Shown: one piece after another, positions 1 through 8,576 of the stretch
Layout: each line of letters opens with the position of its first letter
Numbering within the stretch: position 1 is the first letter of the stretch
Assembly (NCBI GenBank): GCA_016295375.1
Contig: JAEDLI010000026.1
Coordinates: 1-24,980 of the forward strand
From: Fibrobacter sp.
Lineage (GTDB): Bacteria; Fibrobacterota; Fibrobacteria; Fibrobacterales; Fibrobacteraceae
Direction of reading: 5' to 3'
DNA: 24,980 bases
The notes under the pieces: model-generated
The model's input: only the letters and a program-made list of their open reading frames with translations
What the model was told of the DNA's origin: nothing
The model's database searches: none
Translations under genes and position numbers: made by a program

Positions 1-629
1 GATTTCAAGTCAAAGCTAATCGCATTACGCGTAAAGCCCTTGAGTTTTGCTGAACCCGGCTTGTTTGTCTTGGATTTGTCTGCGGCTTTAGGCGCAAATG
101 CATCGGCCTTATCCACATAAATCCCGTTGATGTCAACGGCATTCACCGTGTCGTCATTCTTGATTAGGGATCCTCGCTTGAGAACGGCTACTAATTGCTT
201 GTTGCCGCCATTGGCACTGGCATAAGTTTCCAGTTCCTGGGCATCGAATTCTTTCTTTTCGCCATACCATGACTCGACCTGGTTGCTCTCAAACTCTTTC
301 ACCGTGATTTGTGTGCGACGGAGAGTGGCCTTCAAAGTATCGCCGGAATTCACAAAGGTGATTTCTACCGGCTTGTTCACCTGCCCACGAAGCATGGCTT
401 TTGATTCATCGATGTCCAGCCCTTTCAAGCTCATTCCATCTACAGCTATAATATCATCTCCGGCCTGGAGTTCCGTTTCTGCCGCAGGGGTTCCAGGAAT
501 TACCTGGACCACATGGACGCCCTGAGGAACCTGGTAGATAGTTATTCCCAGGCCGCCGAACTGTTCATCAGCAATGCTTGGCGCAGCCAAAACTGCAGCC
601 ACCAGAGAGAACTTGACAAAACGATTCAT
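1..629 (-). CDS. Secreted PDZ-domain protein (partial, 3' end beyond window)
   Basis: The reading frame stays open on the minus strand from an ATG at 629 to the window edge, giving about 209 residues. The start has a good ribosome site (AAGGAG, 8-9 bases upstream). Residues 1-21 form a signal peptide (MNRFVKF, then a hydrophobic stretch ending APSIA). The next 80 or so residues read as a PDZ domain: a GLGITI carboxylate-loop-like strand, then VIPGTPAAE, LQAGDDIIAVDG and a final strand in FVNSGDTLKATL. PDZ domains bind protein C-termini or exposed peptides, usually in periplasmic proteases or scaffolds. No protease domain is visible before the edge; what follows is a Lys/Ala-rich, apparently low-complexity segment. 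The function of the whole protein is unknown. A TATTATAT stretch near 668-675 (minus) could be the -10 element. Confidence 0.8.
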   Translation of the reverse strand, partial: MNRFVKFSLVAAVLAAPSIADEQFGGLGITIYQVPQGVHVVQVIPGTPAAETELQAGDDIIAVDGMSLKGLDIDESKAMLRGQVNKPVEITFVNSGDTLKATLRRTQITVKEFESNQVESWYGEKKEFDAQELETYASANGGNKQLVAVLKRGSLIKNDDTVNAVDINGIYVDKADAFAPKAADKSKTNKPGSAKLKGFTRNAISFDLK

Positions 630-730
630 GGAACGCTCCTTATGCAATCATCTTTTCCTTAAATATATAATAAAAACAGGAGAAAATCAAAAAAAACACC
701 AGCCCATTTACCGTTTTTTGAGGAAATTCT

Positions 731-1885
731 TTAGTCAAAAGGCCTTATTTCTTCAGTTTCTTCGGTATCGTCTCCACCCTGGTCCTCGGAGTCTTCTTCA
801 TCTTCCTCATCTTCATAGTCTTCTATTGTCTTATCCCCAGGAACAATTATCAATCCTAGAGTCACGGGCTCCCCCTTTAGGTTCAGGTACGCCTCCAAAA
901 AAAGATTTGTAGAAAGGCGAAGCAGGCGTAAATCCAGCATAGTTCCGCCCTTATGGATGCTTTTAGGATTCAAGTTAAAAAACAAAAATTTTTTATTAAT
1001 GTACTCGAACCTATCCTTTTCGTAATTTATCTGCCATTCCGTATTTCCATCGTTTTCTTGTCGATAGAGACACCTATCTTTGTCAATGTCACATTCAAAG
1101 CTGGCACTCTCTTGATATCGTTTGTTCCATTCTCGGCTAAAGGCACAGCTTTGGACCCGACCAGTCCCGTTGCGCAGCTTATTCAGTTGATCATTGATAA
1201 CCACATAATCCATTTTCTGGTTTTTGACTTGTTCATACACATTCATCAAAATGATATAAGCTTCAATATCTCCTGGACATTTTCCCGTCAAGTTAACATC
1301 CTCGTGAGCTTTAAGAAGGGTCTGCTGCAAGTCTACATCTATGGCATCTGGAATTTCGCTTTCCTTGATTTTGTCCAAAACTTTTTTGGGCGGGACAAAC
1401 ACCACCTTGTCTCCCTTCTTGATGGCATAGCCTAGCTGATCCCTCACGTAATCCAAACATTGCTGAACGTGAATATGTACAGTGTTGGAACCACCCGAAA
1501 CAAAGTCTACACCGATACGGACATTCCACTCACCTGCGTTGCTCCCTGTATTTTTGTCTATTTCACAAAAAGGTTCTTCCCGAATACCATCAATGAAAAT
1601 AACCTTCGCGTTGAGTTTGGTCACCAAGGATTCTTCTTTATTCAAAGCCCCTCCCAAGCTCCAAAAATTCGGATTCAGTCGAAGGACCTCTGCAAAAGCC
1701 TTATCGCCATCTAAAGCCGGGAGCAACGAATCGTTCCGAGCATTTTTCTCTTTAAGTAGCTCAGAATACTCCGTCGTTACCGTCATATTGTTGAACCCAT
1801 TACGAACAGCCGGAGCAGGTGCGGCAACCGCTAGCATCGAACAAAGAAAACTAAAAAAGGCAATAAAGGAAATCAGACGAATCAT
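731..1885 (-). CDS. Secreted protein of unknown function with acidic C-terminal tail
   Basis: This protein has 384 residues. I chose the ATG at 1885 because it gives a clean signal peptide (MIRLISFIAFF...VAAPAPA); the frame stays open further upstream, but only by running into the preceding gene. The gene starts 23 bases after the HAD gene ends and is probably its last operon partner. The mature part has four cysteines and no family I recognise. Its last 30 residues are almost all Asp/Glu with a few Tyr, Gly and Thr. The GC content is visibly lower than in the ribosomal-protein region of the window. It is likely periplasmic or surface-associated. I infer no function; a Fibrobacter-restricted family is plausible. 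Confidence 0.72.
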   Translation of the reverse strand: MIRLISFIAFFSFLCSMLAVAAPAPAVRNGFNNMTVTTEYSELLKEKNARNDSLLPALDGDKAFAEVLRLNPNFWSLGGALNKEESLVTKLNAKVIFIDGIREEPFCEIDKNTGSNAGEWNVRIGVDFVSGGSNTVHIHVQQCLDYVRDQLGYAIKKGDKVVFVPPKKVLDKIKESEIPDAIDVDLQQTLLKAHEDVNLTGKCPGDIEAYIILMNVYEQVKNQKMDYVVINDQLNKLRNGTGRVQSCAFSREWNKRYQESASFECDIDKDRCLYRQENDGNTEWQINYEKDRFEYINKKFLFFNLNPKSIHKGGTMLDLRLLRLSTNLFLEAYLNLKGEPVTLGLIIVPGDKTIEDYEDEEDEEDSEDQGGDDTEETEEIRPFD

Positions 1886-1908
1886 TTTCAAAAGATAGCT
1901 TTTTAAAA

Positions 1909-2562
1909 TCACATAGACGGACTCAATATATCGGGCAAGTTCATCAAGTGCGGAATATGATAGTCCACCCATTCAGGAGTTTCTGGGGCGGGATTCACAT
2001 AAACCGTCGTCCAACCTCGGTCATGCGCCGGTTTTAAGTTACGAATGGAATCTTCAAGCAAGACTATATTAGAAACCTTTTCCGAAATCCATCTTTCCAT
2101 TTTTGAGTAGGCACTGGCATGTGGCTTTCCTTCCCAACCAAGCTGTTTTAAATCAAACACTCCATCAATTTCGCCATCAATTTCCATATGAGCCATTCCC
2201 GCTTCACTCCAATCATGCCTACCATTGGTAAAAACATATCGGCGTCCCCTTAGGCTCTGTAAAAGCTTCTTTTTTTCAGGAGCTTTCTTGGGATAAATCA
2301 AATATTCCGGTTCGTGAATAAAATCAAAAAAAACATCCGGATCCACGTTGTTCCTTGCCATAAGTCCCGCAAGAGTGGTGCCGTACTGTTCTAGATAGTC
2401 TGTTCGGATCTTGTGGGCCGTCTCAAAATCCGTCCCGACTGTCTTTTGAACAAAAAGCGATATCCGATGATCAAGGGATTCTATAACACAGCGTTCCTCA
2501 GCACCATATAGTGTAAGGTCATAATCAAAAAGCCAAATCTTATCGGGAGTATTTTGGAGCAT
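1909..2562 (-). CDS. HAD-superfamily pyrimidine 5'-nucleotidase-like phosphatase
   Basis: This 217-residue protein has all four HAD motifs. Motif I is FDYDLT (nucleophile D13, acid/base D15), motif II is the Thr-Asn of VFTNGR, the motif III Lys is in GKPHASAY, and motif IV is LLEDS. The helical cap after motif I (YLEQYGTTLAGLM) is typical of the yeast SDT1 / plant-type pyrimidine 5'-nucleotidase group, which dephosphorylates UMP and CMP or removes damaged pyrimidine nucleotides. It is cytoplasmic, with no signal peptide. The start overlaps the stop of the upstream HD gene by one base (TAATG), so the two are translationally coupled. Subfamily assignment rests on motif spacing and the cap sequence; another small phosphorylated substrate is possible. 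Confidence 0.82.
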   Translation of the reverse strand: MLQNTPDKIWLFDYDLTLYGAEERCVIESLDHRISLFVQKTVGTDFETAHKIRTDYLEQYGTTLAGLMARNNVDPDVFFDFIHEPEYLIYPKKAPEKKKLLQSLRGRRYVFTNGRHDWSEAGMAHMEIDGEIDGVFDLKQLGWEGKPHASAYSKMERWISEKVSNIVLLEDSIRNLKPAHDRGWTTVYVNPAPETPEWVDYHIPHLMNLPDILSPSM

Positions 2563-3062
2563 TACCTTAGATTATGTATCCATTCACGTTGATGAAAAAC
2601 GGGGACTTGCAGCAGAGCTAGCTTGCGGGCGATTTTTTTCCCGGCGTCGGTGGCCATCTTTTCTTCCATGGGGTAAATCCCGACACGTCCCAAATCCAGA
2701 CGGTCTGCGTCAAAACAGGTATCTATGGTAATGTCGCCAGTTTGCCGCTCCGTGGTATGGAGACGACAAGCCTTGCGGAGTTTTTCCAGCCTTTCTGCAT
2801 CTAGCTCGAAACGTTTTTCGGCGATGCACCGGTCTATAAACTCAACCGCCCGTGGGCCATGTTCGCCGTCATAGGCATCGTCTATACGCCTGCAGTCGTG
2901 GAACAGGGCAAAAAGCCGAACCACCGTAATATCCGCCCCCGTCTTGGAAGCGAGCAACAGCCCATTGAACTCCACCTGGTGCCAATGTTCCAGCCCATGA
3001 TAGGTCGAATCATACAGGCGTTCTGCAAAGGCGTAATCTAGAAGTCCGGTAAAGTCAAGCAT
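2562..3062 (-). CDS. Small HD-domain metal-dependent phosphohydrolase-like protein
   Basis: This 166-residue single-domain protein has HD-superfamily metal-ligand positions in order: H22 and H26 in YHGLEHWH, H55-D56 in LFHDCRR, H68 in EHGP, and a late Asp in the DADRLDLGR segment. These proteins generally hydrolyse nucleotides or phosphoesters; the substrate cannot be read from the sequence. It is the first gene of the operon with the HAD nucleotidase, which suggests a shared nucleotide-cleaning role (inference). The start codon lies only four bases after a 14-bp repeat array, and no Shine-Dalgarno site is visible, so translation or transcription starts in an unusual context. Confidence 0.78.
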   Translation of the reverse strand: MLDFTGLLDYAFAERLYDSTYHGLEHWHQVEFNGLLLASKTGADITVVRLFALFHDCRRIDDAYDGEHGPRAVEFIDRCIAEKRFELDAERLEKLRKACRLHTTERQTGDITIDTCFDADRLDLGRVGIYPMEEKMATDAGKKIARKLALLQVPVFHQREWIHNLR

Positions 3063-3066
3063 GAGT

Positions 3067-3190
3067 TAGGGGTTAGGATCTAGGGGTTAGGATCTAGGGG
3101 TTAGGATTTAGGGGCTAGGATTTAGGGGCTAGGATCTAGGGAGATGTGAAGTGTGAGATTAGTAATGAGTTTTCAGTTATAAGTTGTGAG
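3067..3190. repeat. Composite repeat: five 14-bp units plus conserved flank
   Basis: Five consecutive 14-bp units (consensus TAGGGGTTAGGATC, with T/C variants) occupy 3067-3136. They are followed by a partial unit and by a flank that includes GAGATTAGTAATGAG and ATAAGTTGTGAG. The reverse complement of the whole block, with its sub-blocks in the same order, recurs at 9965-10097. It fills the divergent gap between the HD gene and rluE. There are no CRISPR-like spacers. Confidence 0.9.
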
Positions 3191-3237
3191 GCTCAGGGTT
3201 CGGGGTTCGAAGCTTGTGTAGGTTCTATAAATTTACC

Positions 3238-3251
3238 TACATTTCTGTCAA
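3238..3251 (+). promoter_or_regulatory. Possible -10 element directly before rluE start
   Basis: TACATT at 3238-3243 lies eight bases before the rluE ATG, and there is no Shine-Dalgarno site. If used, the transcript would start at or next to the start codon. A TATAAA at 3226-3231 is an alternative -10. No convincing -35 was seen. Confidence 0.3.
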
Positions 3252-3833
3252 ATGTCCACCGTTATCCTTTTCAACAAACCCTACGGAGTGCTGAGCCAGT
3301 TCACTCCCGAGGCCGGTCACCCTGCCCTGGACACCTTCGGATTCCCTGCCGGTGTTTATGCGGCTGGCAGGCTGGACCACGACAGCGAAGGGGCCCTGCT
3401 CCTGACGGACAACGGCAGGCTCATCAAAAAACTTCTGGATCCGGAATTCGAACACCCCCGGACCTACCTGGCCCAGGTCGACGGGCAAATTACCGAGGAT
3501 GCCATCAGGCAACTGGCCAAGGGCGTCACCATCAAGGGATACCATACCAAGCCCTGCAAGGCCGAAATTGCTACTGAGCCGGACTGGCTCTGGCCCCGGA
3601 ACCCACCGGTGCGGTTTCGGGCAAACATACCCACCAGCTGGGTGCAGCTGACTCTTATCGAGGGCAAGAACCGTCAGGTGCGGCACATGACCGCCGCCGT
3701 CGGGTTTCCAACGCTCCGATTAATCCGTATAAAAATCGGGAATACCGCCCTTGGCGATTTGCAACCCGGACAGTGGCGACAAATTACGGTCCCTATTCTA
3801 AGGCAACCTTTTCCCAGGCCTTACTTTCCTTGA
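3252..3833 (+). CDS. rluE: 23S rRNA pseudouridine synthase, RluE-like
   Basis: This 193-residue protein belongs to the RsuA/RluB/E/F family and has no S4 RNA-binding domain, as in RluE, which makes pseudouridine 2457 in 23S rRNA. It opens with ILFNKPYGVLSQFT, and the catalytic motif AAGRLDHDSEG places the nucleophile at D42. RluE-typical blocks follow: WLWPRNPP, then IPTSW, EGKNRQVRHMT and FPTLRLIRI. The C-terminus runs about 15 residues past the usual end and overlaps the 3' end of the convergent HD-GYP gene by 41 bases. The start is fixed by similarity to the family N-terminus; no Shine-Dalgarno site is present. A close RsuA-family relative cannot be excluded. Confidence 0.9.
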   Translation: MSTVILFNKPYGVLSQFTPEAGHPALDTFGFPAGVYAAGRLDHDSEGALLLTDNGRLIKKLLDPEFEHPRTYLAQVDGQITEDAIRQLAKGVTIKGYHTKPCKAEIATEPDWLWPRNPPVRFRANIPTSWVQLTLIEGKNRQVRHMTAAVGFPTLRLIRIKIGNTALGDLQPGQWRQITVPILRQPFPRPYFP

Positions 3834-5020
3834 AAAGTCCAAGGATTTCCCCGTCCAAGTCACCCGCTTTCACTATGCTTTCCAAAATGGAAAATGCCTT
3901 TTCTATAGGCATTGGCCTCTTGTAGGGGCGGTCCTTTGCCGTCAGGGCTTCAAAAATATCCAAGATGGTCAAGAGGCGAACTTCTTTTGGAATCTGCTCA
4001 CCGCTCAAATGGTACGGATAGCCCCGTCCACTTAATAGTTCATGATGTTCAGAGGCCCATATCGGCACGCTCCCTGTCATTCAGCGTTCTTTTTCGGATA
4101 GAAAGATTTTCAATTTCTTCTTCCGTTAAAATAGGCTTTTCTTCGCCGCTTTCATCATGGTACTTTTCCACCATGATTTTTTTCAGAAGCTCTAACTTTT
4201 CATCGGGCACAAACTCCGCACGATTGATGCGTCGAATTTCGTCCAAAGCAACATCCCGATCCTTCTTGCGGACTTCCTTTTCTTCGGCGGTAATCTCTCC
4301 GCGGTATACGGCAATTTCATCCAGCAGGGAAATCTTGACAAACCGGTCCTCGATTACCTTCATCTGGGCGCCCAGTTTGCTTTCTTTGTCCATGATTTCC
4401 AGAGGCACAGCCAGCTTACCTACATCGTGGAGCCAGACACTCATGAGAAAACTGCGGCGACGAGATTCCTCAAATTTCCAAGGATGGTCCGTCTTGTCCA
4501 ACCAATCCAAAAAACTTTCGGCAATCTGGACCACATTGCGGGTATGGTTTGCCGTATAAGAAGAACGTTCATCGATAGCCTGAGAAAGAGTCCGGACTAC
4601 GGAGTCCAGCAACCGCAGGGTCTGTTCTGCGGCGCGGGCTCTCTGCTCTACAAATTCCGTCACATCTCCAATCACCACAATGACCCCAACCTTCTTTCCA
4701 TTCTCACGAAGAATGGAGGCTATCATGTGCAATTGGATGATTTTTCCATTAGCACAGTATGGAACAAGGCTTTCATGTACAGCGCCGTCCTTGTCATAAA
4801 TGGCATCCATAATCGTCTGGTTGAACTCGTCATTGAGTTCAGACTCAAAGAAAGCGGACACCACGGACTTGCCCTCTAGCTGATCTCTTGTTTTTCTGAG
4901 AATCATCTCAGTGGCGTTGTTCACGTAGCTGATGACACCTTCGCAATTGACGGCAATCACCCCTTCCATCATGTCCTTGACGATGATGTCACTGATTTGC
5001 GAATGAATTTTTCCTTCCAT
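3793..5020 (-). pseudogene. PAS / HD-GYP phosphodiesterase, broken by internal deletion and frameshift
   Basis: Two minus-strand frames form one protein. The first (5020-4049, 323 residues) has a PAS domain at about residues 11-127, a helical linker, and the first half of an HD-GYP domain with H159 and the H198-D199 pair of LHDVGK. It ends RERADMGL-stop. The second frame (coding from about 4072 to 3793) resumes with VPIWASEHHELLSGRGYP and the family's DIFEALTAKDRPYK. HD-GYP proteins hydrolyse cyclic di-GMP. By comparison with the family, roughly 20 residues between the halves, including a conserved metal-binding His, are missing. The bases at the junction fit both sides in different frames, as expected for a deletion between short direct repeats. 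It follows the upstream gene by 13 bases. An assembly error is the main alternative. Confidence 0.75.
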
Positions 5021-5033
5021 AACCAGACCCGAC

Positions 5034-5636
5034 TTACTTTAAGCTAAAAGGCCTTTTTACCACGATGTCTACTTGTCCACCCTGCAGGGCCACTACCACG
5101 TCATCGGCCAGGTTTGCCACGATGGACTTTTCCAGTTCGTCCCAAGTTTCGCCCTTAGCCTTTTTAGCTCCTTCACGGTAAGCATTGAGGGTCCACAGAG
5201 GGTCAGCCAGACTGACTACCGAGGGTGTTCCCGGGATCGGGATATAGAAAGTTTCGGACATACTGGCGCTTCTTTCGTAATCAACCAACATAAACTCAGC
5301 AGCCAGGCGAATCTTGGCCATAATACCTACGGCAGCGGCATTGGTCTTGGATGTCGAAACATCCAACAACTTTTCACGGCGTTCCGCGGTCAGGAGTTGG
5401 TTCGGGCGCAAGGTCACATGAAGTTCAAAACTCTTACCTTCGCTTTCTACCCAGAACTTGCCTTCTGAAAAACGAAGCAGTGCCGGAAGCATTTCCACCA
5501 GCTCTTCGGCCAACAGACGAAGGCGGTAGGTTTCCTTCTTGTCCAGTTCCCTATAGGCGGCGGACTTGGCCGTTTCTTTCAGTATTGTTTTAAGGTCAGT
5601 GGCATTGACGGAAAGCTCACAAACATCGGATTTCAT
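5034..5636 (-). CDS. Unknown protein with histidine-kinase-like ATPase motif, HD-GYP partner
   Basis: This 200-residue protein is soluble and has no signal peptide. The segment LRLLAEELVEML near residue 40 resembles the N-box of GHKL ATPases such as anti-sigma factors. A conserved-looking block, KLLDVSTSKTNAAA, follows, but I do not see a clear G-box (GxGxG). It is the first gene of a two-gene unit with the PAS/HD-GYP sensor 13 bases downstream, so a regulatory role in the same circuit is likely (inference). The start has AGAGGG about six bases upstream, and a TATACT at 5650-5655 (minus) could be part of a promoter. The family assignment is tentative. Confidence 0.7.
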   Translation of the reverse strand: MKSDVCELSVNATDLKTILKETAKSAAYRELDKKETYRLRLLAEELVEMLPALLRFSEGKFWVESEGKSFELHVTLRPNQLLTAERREKLLDVSTSKTNAAAVGIMAKIRLAAEFMLVDYERSASMSETFYIPIPGTPSVVSLADPLWTLNAYREGAKKAKGETWDELEKSIVANLADDVVVALQGGQVDIVVKRPFSLK

Positions 5637-5745
5637 CTAAACCCTCTTTAGTATAAAAGAACACTCTAAAAACAACATTCCCCAAAAGAAATGCAATTCT
5701 TTTTTTGTACATAACCGGCAAAATAAGGTAGGCAACATCAAAAAC

Positions 5746-5775
5746 GCCCTGGATGGCTTTCATCCAGGGCATCGA
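5746..5775 (-). terminator. Rho-independent terminator of the fibro-slime gene
   Basis: A perfect 10-bp stem (GCCCTGGATG / CATCCAGGGC, loop of five) occupies 5746-5770. Read on the minus strand it is followed by GTTTTTG. It lies 45 bases beyond the stop of the minus-strand fibro-slime gene. Confidence 0.85.
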
Positions 5776-5814
5776 GTCTAATTAAAAAAAACGTTTCCGA
5801 AGTCTTTTGACCGA

Positions 5815-8415
5815 CTACTTCTTGATCCTGTGGTAACCACGGGTATGGGTTTCAGAAGTGCGGCTGTAATTCTGTTCCAGGAGCTGCGGAGTCTGGCCAA
5901 AGCTCATATAGCAGGGGGTTGCTTCTTCACGAATAATGGTAATCTGGTAAATGTAGGGGCCCGTTGCAAGCTTGCGTCCCTTCTGGGAAACAGGGTACAA
6001 CTTCATAGCCACCAGCATGGCACCAGAACCGTATGCAGGAATCGGGCCATCGGGACTTTCACAAACATTGCCCGGAGAAGCCTGAGGACCTAGCGCAGCC
6101 TTGAATTCTTCGGCAGTCATCTGCTGGTTGTACTGGTTCACAAAGTGACCCATGTGGTCAAACACGCGAACGTTTACACGGAAAGGCTGGGTCGTGGTGA
6201 ATGCATAGCTCACGCAGCTTTCCACACCATTTTCGGCGAAGCACAGGGGCTGCCCGTCCGGGAGGCCCTTACCGGTCTTGGTGAAGGTCCCTTCGGCACC
6301 GGCAGTAGCGTACTTCAGCATATCGGCCTGGGACATATTCATGGGGTCCTGACCGGCTACAAGCGGAATGGAATACATCTGAAGTTCACCCGTAGCCGAA
6401 GGAGAAAGGTCGTCGCCGCCGGCAATATCCGTCAGTTTCTGGGACTGCTGGGCAAAATCCGGACGGTTGATAGACTTGTCCTGAGGCACCGAAACTTCTT
6501 CGTAATCCACGGAGAAGGTCGCTTTCGCCCATTCTTCAGGGAACCCTTCCACACTCTTGCCTGAGACGGAAGTAATCTTGAGGGGGGTTCCGTCGGGATT
6601 AACCATGAGTTCGTTCCATATTCCAGTGTAATTTTCAATATCGGGAGTCGTGTAGTAGTTAAACGCCATACCGTCACCGCCCCTCAGACCGGAGGCATCC
6701 ACATGGCCGTCCTTGTCCACCAGGACTCCGCTGAAGGAATACATCACACCATCGGCACCCTTGTCTTCGCCGGCGGACATCTCTGTCACTACCAGGCCCA
6801 AGGTATCCTGCCCGACGACGTTACCATTGGCGTCGTACTTGTTACGGGTCACGATAATCACAGGAACCGCACCACCGGCCCCAAGTTTGCAGGTCGAAGC
6901 GCCGGCACAGGCGGCAGCGGCAGCGGCGTTGGCCTTAATGGCATCGATGGTCGCTTGGTTCAAGGCTGTGTTCAAGAACATGCTAGCCACGGTCTTGCCG
7001 TCCTTGATGGTCACCATCACGTCGGTTACCGTGGGCTGGCCATACTTAGAAGGAGCCAGTTCAGAAAGGGAGGTTCGCATGAACATGTTGGAACCGTCGG
7101 TCTGGCGGTCGGCATAGAAGAAGTGCAGGTGGTGCCAGGTGTTCGCCTGCCATGTTGCAGAACCGGCAACGCAGTTGCTATAGCCCGCCAAGGGTTCACC
7201 CTCGTGGCAACCATGGTTGTTCTGGGCCAGGGTTTCCACATCCACACGGCCGGGAGCAGCCAGGTGAGTACCACCGAGGTCAACGACCAGCACACCGTCC
7301 ACGAAAATCCACATATCGTCGTCACCGGTGAATTCAAAGACTTCGTGGTTGGGAACCTGGTTTTCGGGCTTGTACTTAAACTTGGCGTAACCCATCATGG
7401 TAAAGCCGTAGTTTCGTAGGTGCTGGGCGCCAAGGGAACCATTTGCGGCGGCAGCCGCCTGGGCAGCCCCTTCTACCTTAGGACCACCATTGGCCAGCCA
7501 AGAATTACAAAGGGCTGCGGTATTCTGGTTATTGTAGTCGGTCTGGTCGCCAGCATACTGATAGCCATAAGGAGGGCAGAAAATGGACAATGATTGAGCA
7601 CCAAACTGCTGACAACCCTTATTGCTTGCCTCCTGAACTTCCGGGACGCAAGCAGCCTGGCCCAAGTGATTTCCTGAATATCCAGCGCCATCTGTGGAAT
7701 CCAGAGGAGAGTAGCCACCATTATTATAGTTATAATCCACCTGGTAGTAATTGGTTCCCGACACCTGGGGCAAATCCAAGGTACGGTTAATTCGCCAGTT
7801 TACGTTTGGAACATCGCTATACCACTGGTCAAAATGGGCGTTGTCGCAACGGTCAAAACCCTTCTGGATATGGACCCCGTCGTACATGTCGTACTCACCC
7901 TCCTTGGGAGGGTCGAAAGCCAGATGGTTCATCACCATACCCGGAGTATACCAAACCTCGTTTCCCCAAGCACCAGCCGCACAACTTTCTCCGCTGACAT
8001 CGCTTGTGGCATTGTGGTAACCACGGTGCTTTGAACCGGCGCATTCGCCGTACTTCAAGACGGGGCCAGGACTAGTCTGCCGCAAATAGGCCGGAAGGCT
8101 CGTGCCGGGGTCCTCGTTGGCAGTCATCGGCAGACCGTTTGTGCCAATCATGGCCCCCTGGCGAGAAGACTGGTTTCCGCAGCTACGGTGCAAGGCATCA
8201 TTTGCGAACCAGGTTGCATCATATCCAGGCTTTCCATAGCCCTGAATTTCTGCGCCATGGCCGGCAGCATATTCTTCCGAGAAGTTCTCGAAGTCCGGGT
8301 GTGTCACGCTAAAATCGCGGACCACAATATCTAGCTGGGCAATTTTGTCGGCACCGAAGGAAAGGGTTGTTCCGGCCAGGACCATACCTGCCATTAACCA
8401 GGAATATCTTTTCAT
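5815..8415 (-). CDS. Fibro-slime domain surface protein
   Basis: This exported protein has 866 residues. The ATG at 8415 gives a signal peptide (MKRYSWLMAGM...LSFG) and has GGTGGAG upstream; the in-frame start at 8475 would add a leader that does not look like one. Around residues 356-380 is the diagnostic block FTGDDDMWIFVDGVLVVDLGG followed by a His, the core of the PA14-like fibro-slime domain. HHLHFFYADRQTDGSNM follows, as in the family. An Ala-rich segment comes after this, then a long C-terminal part of probable beta structure. Fibro-slime proteins of F. succinogenes are outer-membrane or extracellular proteins associated with adhesion to cellulose. It is monocistronic, with its own terminator. 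The ligand is not evident. Confidence 0.88.
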   Translation of the reverse strand: MKRYSWLMAGMVLAGTTLSFGADKIAQLDIVVRDFSVTHPDFENFSEEYAAGHGAEIQGYGKPGYDATWFANDALHRSCGNQSSRQGAMIGTNGLPMTANEDPGTSLPAYLRQTSPGPVLKYGECAGSKHRGYHNATSDVSGESCAAGAWGNEVWYTPGMVMNHLAFDPPKEGEYDMYDGVHIQKGFDRCDNAHFDQWYSDVPNVNWRINRTLDLPQVSGTNYYQVDYNYNNGGYSPLDSTDGAGYSGNHLGQAACVPEVQEASNKGCQQFGAQSLSIFCPPYGYQYAGDQTDYNNQNTAALCNSWLANGGPKVEGAAQAAAAANGSLGAQHLRNYGFTMMGYAKFKYKPENQVPNHEVFEFTGDDDMWIFVDGVLVVDLGGTHLAAPGRVDVETLAQNNHGCHEGEPLAGYSNCVAGSATWQANTWHHLHFFYADRQTDGSNMFMRTSLSELAPSKYGQPTVTDVMVTIKDGKTVASMFLNTALNQATIDAIKANAAAAAACAGASTCKLGAGGAVPVIIVTRNKYDANGNVVGQDTLGLVVTEMSAGEDKGADGVMYSFSGVLVDKDGHVDASGLRGGDGMAFNYYTTPDIENYTGIWNELMVNPDGTPLKITSVSGKSVEGFPEEWAKATFSVDYEEVSVPQDKSINRPDFAQQSQKLTDIAGGDDLSPSATGELQMYSIPLVAGQDPMNMSQADMLKYATAGAEGTFTKTGKGLPDGQPLCFAENGVESCVSYAFTTTQPFRVNVRVFDHMGHFVNQYNQQMTAEEFKAALGPQASPGNVCESPDGPIPAYGSGAMLVAMKLYPVSQKGRKLATGPYIYQITIIREEATPCYMSFGQTPQLLEQNYSRTSETHTRGYHRIKK

Positions 8416-8429
8416 ATAACTCAATCTCC

Positions 8430-8461
8430 ACCTATATACATAGGTATAATTAAACCTAGGT
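8430..8461. promoter_or_regulatory. Palindromic elements in the fibro-slime promoter region
   Basis: ACCTATATACATAGGT (8430-8445) is a 16-bp inverted repeat. ACCTAGGT (8454-8461), with the same half-site ACCTA, follows eight bases later. Both overlap the presumed promoter and leader of the minus-strand fibro-slime gene. Operator function is an inference. Confidence 0.35.
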
Positions 8462-8539
8462 AAATATAACCCCAAAAAAAGGATTCTGCCAGCACCTTTT
8501 TTGAAAAATTACGGAAATAAGGGCCCTTGTCGTTTTTCT

Positions 8540-8576
8540 GTGACCCAAAACAAGCCTATTTCCTATAATTTTCCCC
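8540..8576 (+). promoter_or_regulatory. Promoter placing transcription start at or near the ATG of 8577
   Basis: GTGACC (8540-8545), an 18-base spacer and a perfect TATAAT (8564-8569) precede the ATG at 8577 by seven bases. No Shine-Dalgarno site exists, so the mRNA is probably leaderless or nearly so. Confidence 0.6.

Noticed and set aside
953..1435. Plus-strand open frame within the secreted protein gene
   Set aside because: It is an antisense frame with no ribosome site; the minus-strand gene has a signal peptide and operon context.
3067..3136. CRISPR-like or telomere-like array (TTAGGG-containing units)
   Set aside because: The units are 14 bp and directly tandem with no unique spacers. 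The likeness to telomere repeats is limited to a few bases, and the array is internal to the chromosome segment.
3793..4080. The short downstream frame as an independent HHE-GYP protein
   Set aside because: Its apparent N-terminus lies inside the HD-GYP domain and it lacks the HD half, so it is better read as the broken end of the upstream gene.
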